Of a DNA stretch of 64,000 nt, positions 1 through 7,709 are shown piece after piece. The notes beneath the pieces are model-generated. The model saw nothing but the letters and a program-made list of their open reading frames with translations, was not told where the DNA came from and did no database searches. Source of the DNA: Paractinoplanes tereljensis (lineage in GTDB: Bacteria; Actinomycetota; Actinomycetes; Mycobacteriales; Micromonosporaceae); contig NZ_BOMY01000012.1 of assembly GCF_016862435.1 (NCBI RefSeq), positions 62,001 to 126,000 of the forward strand, read 5' to 3'. Position numbers and translations under genes: made by a program. The stretch's first letter is position 1; each line of letters opens with the position of its first letter.

Positions 1-319
1 GGGCCACGACAGTGGCCAATGCGTACTCCGCGTAGGCACCGGTGTCGGTGGGGCCGAACACCTCGTCGCCCACGGCAACGCCGGTGACGCCCGGACCGAT
101 CTCGTCGACCACACCGGCGGCCTCAAGGCCGGGAATCGCGGGGAACACGGTCGGGAACACCTGCTGCATCCAGCCCGCCCGAATCTTGAAGTCGAGTTGG
201 TTGACCCCCGCCGCCCGGACCCGCAGCCGCACCTGCCCGGGGCCGGGATGCGGCGGGTCGGACTGCGCGCGCCGCAGCACGTCCGGTCCGCCGAAGCTGT
301 CGAAGACGATCGCCTCCAT
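1..319 (-). CDS. Zinc-type alcohol dehydrogenase / NADPH:quinone oxidoreductase, N-terminal part (runs off left edge)
   Basis: The minus strand reads MEAIVFDSFGGPDVL from an ATG at 319, through the GroES-like N-terminal domain (PGPGQVRLRVRAAGVNQLDFK, then PAIPGLEAAGVVDEIG and VGDEVFG), and is still open at base 1. These are the usual motifs of medium-chain quinone oxidoreductases, which reduce quinones or enones with NADPH in the cytoplasm. About 106 residues are present of the roughly 310 usual for the family; the Rossmann domain lies outside the window. The gene is divergent from the MmyB-like regulator at 450, a common pairing of such reductases with their own regulator. Substrate unknown. 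Confidence 0.9.
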   Translation of the reverse strand, partial: MEAIVFDSFGGPDVLRRAQSDPPHPGPGQVRLRVRAAGVNQLDFKIRAGWMQQVFPTVFPAIPGLEAAGVVDEIGPGVTGVAVGDEVFGPTDTGAYAEYALATVVA

Positions 320-449
320 GGTCGCCACCTCTCTCGGGTTCCGTTACTCGATCCAGGCTGTGGCAAGCGACCGGCGTTGTGGAGCGCCCCAGCTTGCCTA
401 GGATCGCCAATCCTTGGCAGTGGCCACGGCGGCCGAGCACCATCGAGGC

Positions 450-1301
450 ATGGATCGACGCGACCTCGCCGACTTCATCCGCCGGAGCCGGCACCGGCTT
501 CGGCCGCAGGAGGTCGGCCTCCCGGCCGGGCCCCGCCGGCGCACGGCCGGCCTGCGCCGGGAGGAGGTCGCGATGCTGGCCGGCATGTCCGCCGATTACC
601 TGATGCGGCTCGAGCAGGCGCGCAGCCCGCAACCGTCGACCCAGATCCTCCAGGCCTTGGCCCACGCACTGCGGCTGGATCAGGACGAACGCGACCACCT
701 CTATCTGCTGGCCGGGCACCGGCCGCCGGCCGGCGCGCTCGCCGGCCGGCACGTCAGTCCCGGCCTGCTTCATCTGCTCGACAAGCTCACCAGCGTCCCC
801 GCGCAGGTGCTCAGCGACCTGGGCGACATGCTCGCCCAGAATTCCCTGGCCGAGACCCTCTTCGGTGACATCTGCCCGGTCGGCCCGCACGACCACGAGC
901 TGGACCACAACATCGTGTGGCGCTGGTTCCACGACCCGCGGTTGCGGGCGGCGTTCCCGGCCGACGAGCACGACGAGTGGAGCCGCCGCCATGTCGCCGA
1001 CCTACGCGCCGCGGTGACCCGCCGAGGCAGCGACCCGGCCGCCACGGCCCTGGTCGCCCGCCTGCGGGCGAGCTGCCCGGAGTTCGCCGAGGTGTGGGAC
1101 CGCCACGAGGTGGCGGTGCGACGAACCAGCCGGCTGCGGCTTCAGCACCCGGCGGTCGGCCCCCTCGAATTCGACTCCGAGATCCTGGCGACCCCCGCCG
1201 ACGACCAGCGGCTGGTGCTGCTCACCGCCGTCCCCGGCACGTCCACCAGCGAAAACCTGGAACTACTCCGGGTGGTCGGCCGAGAGTCGTTCGCCGACTA
1301 G
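450..1301 (+). CDS. Helix-turn-helix transcriptional regulator, XRE/MmyB-like
   Basis: 283 residues from the ATG at 450; an in-frame upstream ATG-like start at 414 would only add a run outside the domain. Residues about 8-68 form an XRE-type helix-turn-helix (RREEVAMLAGMSADYLMRLE is the recognition part) and the rest matches the MmyB-like ligand-binding domain (NIVWRWFHDP, EFAEVWDRHEV, PLEFDSEIL) common in actinobacterial regulators. It is a cytoplasmic DNA-binding protein, probably controlling the divergent oxidoreductase at 1-319. The stop codon TAG at 1299-1301 is part of the CTAG duplication at the edge of the inverted-repeat element that follows, so the original C-terminus may have been altered. 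Confidence 0.9.
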   Translation: MDRRDLADFIRRSRHRLRPQEVGLPAGPRRRTAGLRREEVAMLAGMSADYLMRLEQARSPQPSTQILQALAHALRLDQDERDHLYLLAGHRPPAGALAGRHVSPGLLHLLDKLTSVPAQVLSDLGDMLAQNSLAETLFGDICPVGPHDHELDHNIVWRWFHDPRLRAAFPADEHDEWSRRHVADLRAAVTRRGSDPAATALVARLRASCPEFAEVWDRHEVAVRRTSRLRLQHPAVGPLEFDSEILATPADDQRLVLLTAVPGTSTSENLELLRVVGRESFAD

Positions 1302-1462
1302 GGCCTGTCCTGCCGATCGCGTGGGAGCGAGGCGAGGTCCAGGTGTCGTCTGGGTGCGCGGCGCGGGCGCCCGGATACCGGTGTTGTATCTGGGTGTTCG
1401 CGCCGTGCGGCCAGGCGGCGGCTGGGCCACGCCGCAGCCCCGCGTGATCGGCAGGACAGGCC
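1302..1462. mobile_element. 161-bp MITE-like element with 17-bp terminal inverted repeats and CTAG target duplication
   Basis: The left end GGCCTGTCCTGCCGATC (1302-1318) and the right end (1446-1462) are perfect inverted repeats, and each is flanked on the outside by CTAG (1298-1301 and 1463-1466), giving a 21-bp perfect dyad overall. The 128-bp core has no plausible coding frame. This is the structure of a non-autonomous miniature transposon; a 4-bp CTAG duplication is typical of IS5-type transposases (family knowledge). It sits exactly between two convergent genes and supplies the TAG stop codon to both. A long-loop terminator is the alternative, but a 127-base loop makes that unlikely. Confidence 0.7.
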
Positions 1463-2656
1463 CTAGGCCTGCGGGAGGTCGTGCCAGGGGCGCAGGCGGT
1501 CGGGCTCGGGAACGCGAGGGAAGTTGGGGGCGGTCGGCCGGGGGACGTCGGTGGAGTCGGCGTCGGAGGGCTGGGGCTGGGACCAGAGCGGCTGGCGTTC
1601 GGGTGGGGCCCAGGACAGGGCGCGGGCTGGGGTGCCGCCCAAGGCCGGGCGAAGGCGCTCGGGCGGCACCCAGATCGGCGGGGCGCCCCACCAGATGATG
1701 CGTTCGGATTGGCGGCGGGCGGCGGCGGGCGCGGGGGCCGGGGCGACCGCCGGGGTCGGGGCGGCCGGCAGGGCGTGCCGGGTCGGGGCGGGCTCGAGGG
1801 CGGGCCTGCCCTCGGCGGCCATAACCGTGGCCGCGGTCGCCGGGGCGGTGGCCAGGACCACGGCCATCACCACCACGACCAGGCCGGCGCCCAGCGAGAT
1901 CATTTCCCAGCCGGGGCGGACGGTGTCGCCCAGGAACGTCACGGCCACGGCCGAAGGAGCGATCACCTCGGCGATCCACAGCACCGCGGTGACCGGGCCG
2001 ACCTGGCCGCGCTGGAGTGCGTCGGCGTAAAGCACCATGCCGGCCACGCCGAAGACCAGCAGGGCGCCGACCAGCGGCGAGGTGAGGACGGCGAGCACGC
2101 CCGAGCCGAAGCTGTCGAAGGCGCCCTCGGGGAAGGTCAGCGCCCGGCCGACCAGGGCGGCGCCGCCGAGGCAGAGGCCGGCGAAACCGGCCACCACGCC
2201 GGGCGGGGCGAACTTGGTGGCCACCCAGCCGAGCAGGGCGACCAGCAGGGCGGCGCCGCAGAAGGCCAGGCGCAACGCGCTCGAGGTGTCCACTGTCTCC
2301 TGCGGGCCGGCCGACATGGCCAGCACGGTCAGGGCGGCCACCGAGATGGCGACCGCCACCACGTCGATGCCGCGCAGGCGTGACTTGAGGATGACCCGGG
2401 CGGCGACCACGGTGACCGCGAGCGAACCGGCCAGCACCGACTCGACCAGGTAGACGGCCAACTCGCTGAGCGCGACCATCGAGCAGCCCCAGGCCACCAG
2501 GTCGAGAAACGTGCCCAGCAGGTAGAGCGGGTGGCGGAGCGTGTTGGCCATGCCACTGCTGCGGCGGGCCCCCATGGCCTGGAAGATCGAGGCGGCGGCG
2601 AAGGCGAACGCACCGAAGATGGTGAGCGCCAACGCGATCCACCCCATGCTGGTCAT
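1463..2656 (-). CDS. Multi-pass membrane protein, DMT/EamA-like, with proline-rich cytoplasmic tail
   Basis: 397 residues from the ATG at 2656 (MTSMGWIALALTIFG), preceded by GGTGGGGGCA as ribosome binding site. Residues 1 to about 275 contain roughly nine to ten hydrophobic helices in the pattern of drug/metabolite-transporter proteins (for example LYLLGTFLDLVAWG, ALVGRALTFPEGAF, ADALQRGQVGPVTAVLW). From about residue 280 the protein changes to an Ala/Pro/Arg-rich tail that is probably disordered. Its substrate cannot be told. The stop codon is contributed by the CTAG flank of the MITE-like element, so the tail may have been extended or cut short by the insertion. Confidence 0.85.
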   Translation of the reverse strand: MTSMGWIALALTIFGAFAFAAASIFQAMGARRSSGMANTLRHPLYLLGTFLDLVAWGCSMVALSELAVYLVESVLAGSLAVTVVAARVILKSRLRGIDVVAVAISVAALTVLAMSAGPQETVDTSSALRLAFCGAALLVALLGWVATKFAPPGVVAGFAGLCLGGAALVGRALTFPEGAFDSFGSGVLAVLTSPLVGALLVFGVAGMVLYADALQRGQVGPVTAVLWIAEVIAPSAVAVTFLGDTVRPGWEMISLGAGLVVVVMAVVLATAPATAATVMAAEGRPALEPAPTRHALPAAPTPAVAPAPAPAAARRQSERIIWWGAPPIWVPPERLRPALGGTPARALSWAPPERQPLWSQPQPSDADSTDVPRPTAPNFPRVPEPDRLRPWHDLPQA

Positions 2657-2739
2657 TGCCCCCACCTGCCATGATGACGCTGCGTGTATTGAGCCGTCAC
2701 AGTCAGATACTATGCGCTGGCCATCGATATAGCGAGGGG

Positions 2740-3297
2740 TCAAACGGGGACTGTCACAAGGATTTGGCCCGCATAGGTCTCGGCCTGCACGGCGACCACC
2801 TCGGCCGGCGCGATCAGGGCGGAACCGTCCACCGTGGTGCGTCCGGAATCGGGGGCCATCCAGCTGCCGGCCGGCGCGCGCGAACCGTCGCGGGAGACCA
2901 CCACCAGGCGGCACTGCTCGCCGGCCGGCACTCCGGCCACCGTGGCGTGGATCCGGACCCAACCGGCGGCCGGGCGGACCACGGCGGTCATGGTCACTCC
3001 GGTTCCGGCGTCGGCCGAGGTCGCGGTGCGGGCCGGCGCGGTGGCGACGGCCTCCGGTGGGGGAACGGTGCTCCGGCCGATCAGGGCGCCCGCGCCGAGC
3101 GCCACCACCACCGCCAGGGCGGCGGCCGCTCCGAGCAGGGCACGGTTGCGCCACACTCGGCGTGAACGCTCACGGCGTACCTCGTCAAGGGTGCGGCGCA
3201 GCAGCAGTTCGCCGCCCGGCGGCGGACCGTCCAGATAGGCCTCCGGGGGAATCTCACCCAGCGCGAGTTCCATCTCGCGGAGGTCTTCCTCGCTCAT
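2740..3297 (-). CDS. Anti-sigma-factor-like single-pass membrane protein
   Basis: 185 residues. A short acidic cytoplasmic part (MSEEDLREMELALGEIP) and a basic stretch are followed by one membrane helix at about residues 50-72 and an extracytoplasmic beta-rich domain (AAGWVRIHATVAGVPAGEQC, CRLVVVSRDGSR, LIAPAEVVAV). This is the arrangement of actinobacterial anti-sigma proteins that sit downstream of ECF sigma genes, but I see no HxxxCxxC zinc motif. The ATG overlaps the stop of the small sigma-like gene as ATGA (3294-3297), so the two are translationally coupled. Third gene of the operon that starts at 5233. The partner sigma here lacks region 4, so whether it still acts as an anti-sigma factor is open. 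Confidence 0.8.
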   Translation of the reverse strand: MSEEDLREMELALGEIPPEAYLDGPPPGGELLLRRTLDEVRRERSRRVWRNRALLGAAAALAVVVALGAGALIGRSTVPPPEAVATAPARTATSADAGTGVTMTAVVRPAAGWVRIHATVAGVPAGEQCRLVVVSRDGSRAPAGSWMAPDSGRTTVDGSALIAPAEVVAVQAETYAGQILVTVPV

Positions 3298-3524
3298 CCG
3301 GCCACCGCCACGATGTCGCGGACGGTGGCGAACAGGCTGGCCCGGGCCGGTCCGCCGAAGACCTCGGGGTGCCGCCAGGCGCGCAGCAGCACGTCCTGCA
3401 CCACGGCCTCGCCCCGGGCGCGATCACCGGTCAGCCGGCAGGCGTACGCGAGCAGCGCGGCCCCGTGCTCGTCGAAGATCCGCCGGACCAATAATTCGTC
3501 GGCGGCGCCGTCCCGCCGGCTCAC
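3294..3524 (-). CDS. Short ECF sigma-like protein with region 2 only
   Basis: 76 residues from a GTG at 3524 that overlaps the upstream stop as GTGA (3521-3524); its own stop overlaps the next ATG. The sequence matches ECF sigma region 2: IFDEHGAALLAYACRLTGDR, then VVQDVLLRAWRHPE, then LFATVRDIVAVAG where core-RNA-polymerase and -10 contacts lie. It ends where the linker to region 4 would begin, so the -35-binding helix-turn-helix is missing; normal ECF factors have about 170-200 residues. No frameshift restores region 4, because the following frame is the anti-sigma-like gene. Either a decayed sigma factor or a protein that binds RNA polymerase without -35 recognition. Confidence 0.7.
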   Translation of the reverse strand: MSRRDGAADELLVRRIFDEHGAALLAYACRLTGDRARGEAVVQDVLLRAWRHPEVFGGPARASLFATVRDIVAVAG

Positions 3525-5233
3525 TCCCCCACCCGAAGCACCGAGATCGTGTTGTCCTCGCCGTTGGCGACGTAGGCGAAGCGGCCGTCGGCCGCGACGC
3601 CGATCGTGCGCGGGCTGCGGCCGACCTTGACCGTCGAGGTCACCTTGCCGGTCTGCCCGTCGAGGACGGTGATCGTGCCGGCCGCCTCGTCGACCGTGTA
3701 GGCGTGCTTGCCGTCCGGCGCGAACGCCACGCACTGCGCCCCCTTGCCCACCGGGAGCGGCCCGGTCCGCTTCAGCGTCACCGTGTCGATCACGTCGACC
3801 GTGTTGGTCTGATAGCTGACCACCATGGCGCGGCGGCCGTCCGGCGACACCGCGATGCTGTGCGGCGACTTGCTGACCGGCACGGTGTCGAGCAGCTTGT
3901 CGGTGCGCATGTCGATGACCGCGACCAGGTTGGACTCGTGGTTGGCCGTGAAGGCCCGCATCAGGTCGCCGGAGAAGCCGACCGCGTGCGGGTTGTTCGG
4001 CACGGTGATGTCCGCCTCGGGTTTCTGGTCACCGGCCGAGAAGACCTGCACCCGGCCCTCGCCGTGGATCGGCACCCAGACGTTGCCGTCCGGGCCGACC
4101 GACAGTGCGTACGGCATGTTGCCGGTGTCCAGGTAGCGCTCGACCGTGCGGCCGACGGCGTCGATCACGGCGACCCCGCTGCCGCGCAGCACGGTGTCGT
4201 ACATCGAGACGTAGACCTGCTTGCTGTCGCGGGAGACGGCCACGAAGCGGGGCGTGTTGCGCAGCGTCAACGGGGTGACCTTGTTGGTGGCCGTGTCGAC
4301 GATGGACAGCACCTTGGAGTTCTGGTTGGCGACGTAGACCGTGCGGCCGTCCGGCGCGACCGCGACCCCCTCGGGCTCGGCGCCCACCTTGACCGTGCCG
4401 ACCACGGTCGGTTTGGCCAGGCTGGCGATTCGGCGAGCGGCCAGCGGCTCCTTGGAAAGAGTCACGGCCGGTGCCGGAGCCGTCGTTTCCACCACCGGCG
4501 CAGACGTCGGCAGCGGCCCGGCGACCGCGGCCGGCTGCTCGTTGCCGGACCGGCCGATCAGCGCCCACGCGACACCGGCGCCACCCAGCACCACCAGCGC
4601 GGTCACGGCGGCGATCAGCACGATGCCGCCGAGCCGGCGCCGCGGCGGCGCCGCCGGCAGCACGGTCACCCGGGACGGGCCGAAGGCGGCGTGATTGACC
4701 GTGGTGTTGACCGTGCGCAGCTGCGCCTCGACGGCCGACCGGGACACCGGAGCGGCCACACCGAGCTGGCCGGTCACCCGCACCTCGGCCCAGCCGGCCG
4801 GGCCCCGGACGGTGACCGACCCGTCCAGCCACTCGGACCGAGGCTGCCAGAGAATGCGCAGCTGGCGGCCGGTGAGCATGGCCCGCAGGCCGGGGCCGGA
4901 GACCGCGACGGTGGAGCTGGCCAGGGCCAGCGGCGGCCCGTCCACCAGCACGTCGGCGACCACTCGCGGGGTGCCCGGCGCGATCTGGCCGAAGTCGACC
5001 CGCTCGGGCCGCACCCGGATGGCGGTGCGTTCGAGCGCGGTGGTCGCGGCGACCGACACGCTGCGGCTGTCGTCCTGGGTGAGGCGTTCGAGCGCGTTCC
5101 GGGCGGCCGCGGCCATGGCGAGATCGTTGCCACCGGCGATCCGGCCCAACTCGTCCACACCGGTCAGCCGAGTCTCCCGGACCGGACTGTCGATCTCGGT
5201 CAGCACATGCGTCGGCAGCGTTAGGTCACTCAT
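3521..5233 (-). CDS. Membrane-anchored YVTN beta-propeller protein with HEAT-like N-terminus
   Basis: 570 residues. Residues 1-70 are helical and HEAT-like (RETRLTGVDELGRIAGGNDL), followed by a beta-sandwich-like segment (RPERVDFGQIAPGTP, VRGPAGWAEVRVTG), one membrane helix at about 201-227 (GGIVLIAAVTALVVLGG), a Pro/Ala/Thr linker, and a C-terminal propeller from about 280 to the end with YVTN-type blades (GVAVAPDGRTVYVANQNS, HSIAVSPDGRRAMVVS, TIGVAADGRFAYVANGEDN). The propeller should face outside the membrane. It is the first gene of a coupled operon with a sigma-like and an anti-sigma-like gene, which suggests an extracytoplasmic sensing or binding role; the ligand is unknown. Confidence 0.85.
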   Translation of the reverse strand: MSDLTLPTHVLTEIDSPVRETRLTGVDELGRIAGGNDLAMAAAARNALERLTQDDSRSVSVAATTALERTAIRVRPERVDFGQIAPGTPRVVADVLVDGPPLALASSTVAVSGPGLRAMLTGRQLRILWQPRSEWLDGSVTVRGPAGWAEVRVTGQLGVAAPVSRSAVEAQLRTVNTTVNHAAFGPSRVTVLPAAPPRRRLGGIVLIAAVTALVVLGGAGVAWALIGRSGNEQPAAVAGPLPTSAPVVETTAPAPAVTLSKEPLAARRIASLAKPTVVGTVKVGAEPEGVAVAPDGRTVYVANQNSKVLSIVDTATNKVTPLTLRNTPRFVAVSRDSKQVYVSMYDTVLRGSGVAVIDAVGRTVERYLDTGNMPYALSVGPDGNVWVPIHGEGRVQVFSAGDQKPEADITVPNNPHAVGFSGDLMRAFTANHESNLVAVIDMRTDKLLDTVPVSKSPHSIAVSPDGRRAMVVSYQTNTVDVIDTVTLKRTGPLPVGKGAQCVAFAPDGKHAYTVDEAAGTITVLDGQTGKVTSTVKVGRSPRTIGVAADGRFAYVANGEDNTISVLRVGE

Positions 5234-5301
5234 AGTGTCCCCGCGATCGCATCATGTAGTGATGGTGAGGATCAGAGTAACCCGGGAACGAAGATTCGTA
5301 T

Positions 5302-6360
5302 CTATCCCGTTTGCGCGATCAAGGCACGCAACCGCTCGACCGCCTCGGCTCGGGCGCCGGCCAGCGACGGCTGGTCGACGACGGTGGCCGACGAGACCGG
5401 TGCGCCCCGGGGCAGCTCGCCGACCGCGGCCCGGATGTCCGGCAGCAACCCCGGCCCCCACGAACCGCCGACGATCACCCGGCCCGGGTCGGCCAGCGTG
5501 ACCACCGCCGCGACGACCCCGGCCACCGCGCGCCCGACCACCTCCCGAGTGGACTCCCCCGCCGCCAGCAGTCGTTCGGCGTCGATCGCGGTGCTTCCCG
5601 GCCGGCGCAGCCCGAGCTGGGCGAAGACCTCGATGAACGGGATGGCCCGGCCGTCCGGGCCGACGGTGAGCAGGTGGGCGATCTCGCCGGCCAGGCCGGA
5701 GCTGCCGCGCCGGATCTCGCCGTCGCCGACGATCGCGCAGCCGAGACCGGCACCGAGGTAGAGGTAGGCGAACTCGTCGCCGGCCGCGGCCCGCTCGGCC
5801 CGGGCCGCCCAGTTGACGTCGTTGTCGACGAGCACCTGGCCGCCAAGAATGGCCACCGGGTCGAGCTCACCCACCATGAACGGCGAGTCGGGCAGGTGGA
5901 CGAGCCGGCCGGTGGCCCGGTCGACCGGGTCGGCCGCACTGACCACGGCCAGCCGCGCCGGCCCGCCGACCTCGGCCGCGACCTCGCGCAGCGCCTCGGC
6001 CACGTGCTCGGGCCGGGCCGGCCGCTCGGCCCGGCGCACCGTGTCGCCGTACGCGTCGACGCACTCGGCCACCACCCCCTCCGGCGCGATGCTGACCGCC
6101 AGCGCGGTGCCGACCCCGGCCGCGAGCGAGTAGTAGGAGCCGACCCGGCCGCGACCCCGGCCGCCCGGGGTGCGCTCGCCGGTGTCGGTGACCAGGCCGC
6201 GCTCGGTCAGCCGGCGCACGCTCTCGCCCGCGGTCGGCTTCGAGATGCCGGTCTCGCCGGCCAGCTCGGCGCGGGTGAGCCGGCGGTGTCGCATCAGGGC
6301 GCGCAGCACGTGCTCGTCGGTAAGCGACCGGACGAGGTCGAGCGAGGGCCGGGTAACCAC
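5302..6360 (-). CDS. ROK-family transcriptional regulator
   Basis: 352 residues from a GTG at 6360. Residues about 10-65 are a winged helix-turn-helix (HRRLTRAELAGETGISKPTA). The rest is the ROK domain with DNDVNWAARAERAAG-like sequence (the VDNDVNWAA motif is plain) and GLGCAIVGDGEIRRGSSGLAGEIAH. The zinc-binding CxCGxxGC segment that follows the GExxH histidine in most ROK proteins is replaced by LLTVGPDGRAIPFIEVFAQLG, so this member should not bind zinc there. It is divergent from the DUF1479 oxygenase gene, and an 11-bp inverted repeat in the shared spacer is a candidate operator. A sugar or related metabolite would be the usual ROK ligand. Confidence 0.9.
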   Translation of the reverse strand: MVTRPSLDLVRSLTDEHVLRALMRHRRLTRAELAGETGISKPTAGESVRRLTERGLVTDTGERTPGGRGRGRVGSYYSLAAGVGTALAVSIAPEGVVAECVDAYGDTVRRAERPARPEHVAEALREVAAEVGGPARLAVVSAADPVDRATGRLVHLPDSPFMVGELDPVAILGGQVLVDNDVNWAARAERAAAGDEFAYLYLGAGLGCAIVGDGEIRRGSSGLAGEIAHLLTVGPDGRAIPFIEVFAQLGLRRPGSTAIDAERLLAAGESTREVVGRAVAGVVAAVVTLADPGRVIVGGSWGPGLLPDIRAAVGELPRGAPVSSATVVDQPSLAGARAEAVERLRALIAQTG

Positions 6361-6367
6361 GTGCCAA

Positions 6368-6434
6368 TTCTAGTCAGGGCTCTTGCCTAGAAGAACGAGC
6401 GCCCGTAGTTTCAAGTAAGGAGACCTGACTAGAA
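6368..6434. promoter_or_regulatory. Candidate ROK operator: 11-bp inverted repeat
   Basis: TTCTAGTCAGG at 6368-6378 and CCTGACTAGAA at 6424-6434 are perfect inverted repeats separated by 45 bases, spanning the divergent promoter region between the ROK regulator and the DUF1479 gene. A related partial copy, GCCTAGAA, lies at 6385-6392. The right arm runs directly into the ribosome binding site of the DUF1479 gene. Two widely spaced half-sites fit looping or two separate dimer sites; the assignment to the ROK protein is inferred from position. Confidence 0.6.
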
Positions 6435-6443
6435 GGAGACGCC

Positions 6444-7709
6444 GTGACCGTCCTGCCGCACTGGGAGTCGGCTCCCGCCGACCTGCCCGCCGCGACCCGC
6501 GAGATCAAGGCGGCCCTGCGGGAGCGCATCGCGGCGTCCGGCCGCACCGTTGACGAGGTGTTCGCCGTCGTCGAGCGCCGGGTCCAGGCCGCCGTCGACG
6601 AGATCGCCGCCGACCGGCGGGCCGGCGAGAGCATCTGGCCGGTCATCGACTACGCCGACATCCAGGCCGGCACGGTCTCGGCCGCGCAGTTGGCCAAGTT
6701 GAAGAAGCGCGGCTGCCTGGTCGTGCGCGGCCACTTCGAGCGCGACCAGGCCCAGCAGTGGGATTCGGACATCGTCGACTACGTCGAGGGCAACAACTTC
6801 TTCGAGAACTACCGCGGCCCCGGCGACGACTTCTTCGGCAGCGTCGGTTCCAAGCCCGAGATCTACCCGATCTACTGGTCGCCGGCCCAGATGCAGGCCC
6901 GGCAGAGCGACCGGATGGCCAAGGTCCAAAAATTCCTCAACACCCTCTGGGCGTACGCGTCGGAAGGCGTGCAGTGGTTCGACCCGAATCGTGACTCGCT
7001 CTATCCCGACCGGATCCGCCGCCGGCCCGAGGGCGCCGACTCGGCCGGCCTCGGCACCCACCTCGACCCGGGCACCCTCGACCTGTGGATGACCCGCGCC
7101 TACCAGCAGGCGTTCCGGCACCTGTTCGACGGCAACGTCGAGCAGTACGACCCGTGGGACGCCGCCCACCGCACGGCCGGCCCGCAATACCCGGGCACCA
7201 CCATGTGCTCGGCCTTCCGCACGTTCCAGGGTTGGACCGCACTGTCCGACATGGACCACGACCAGGGCGTGCTGCACACCGTGCCGATCCCCGAGGCGAT
7301 GGCCTACCTGATGCTGCGCCCACTGCTGAGCGACGTCCCCGACGACGACATGTGCGGGGTCACCGTCAACCAGGTCTTCCCGGCCGGGCACAAGTGGCAC
7401 GCCCCGCTGATGGAAGCGCTGTCCGGCATCCCCGACGTGCGGGCCGGCGACTCGGTCTGGTGGCACGCCGACATGATCCACAGCGTGGCGCCGGTGGAGG
7501 CCCAGAAGGGCTGGGGCAACGTCATGTACATCCCGGCCGCACCGTGGTGCCCGCGCAACGAGGCGTACGCGGCGAACGTGCGCGACGCCTTCGTCAAGGG
7601 CGAGAGCCCCAGCGACTTCCCGGCCGAGCACTACGAGCGGGACTGGGCCAACCGGTTCCAGCCGGCCGACCTCAACGAGACCGGTCGCCGGGGTCTCGGT
7701 CTGAGCTGA
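6444..7709 (+). CDS. DUF1479 (YbiU-like) Fe(II)/2-oxoglutarate-type oxygenase
   Basis: 421 residues from a GTG at 6444 with AGAAGGAGA six bases upstream. The whole length fits the DUF1479 family, whose members have the cupin-like fold of Fe(II)/2-oxoglutarate dioxygenases. Visible candidate metal ligands are GTHLDPGTLDLW (HxD) and the late histidine in VWWHADMIHSVAP; RGHFERDQAQQW and NFFENYRGPGDDFFGS are other family-type segments. The substrate of this family is unknown. It is divergent from, and probably controlled by, the ROK regulator. The last 38 bases overlap the 3' end of the convergent TetR gene. Confidence 0.85.
   Translation: MTVLPHWESAPADLPAATREIKAALRERIAASGRTVDEVFAVVERRVQAAVDEIAADRRAGESIWPVIDYADIQAGTVSAAQLAKLKKRGCLVVRGHFERDQAQQWDSDIVDYVEGNNFFENYRGPGDDFFGSVGSKPEIYPIYWSPAQMQARQSDRMAKVQKFLNTLWAYASEGVQWFDPNRDSLYPDRIRRRPEGADSAGLGTHLDPGTLDLWMTRAYQQAFRHLFDGNVEQYDPWDAAHRTAGPQYPGTTMCSAFRTFQGWTALSDMDHDQGVLHTVPIPEAMAYLMLRPLLSDVPDDDMCGVTVNQVFPAGHKWHAPLMEALSGIPDVRAGDSVWWHADMIHSVAPVEAQKGWGNVMYIPAAPWCPRNEAYAANVRDAFVKGESPSDFPAEHYERDWANRFQPADLNETGRRGLGLS

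Noticed and set aside
1298..1466. Bidirectional terminator between the convergent genes at 450 and 1463
   Set aside because: The 21-bp arms are separated by 127 bases, far too much for a termination hairpin, and CTAG duplications fit a transposon better.
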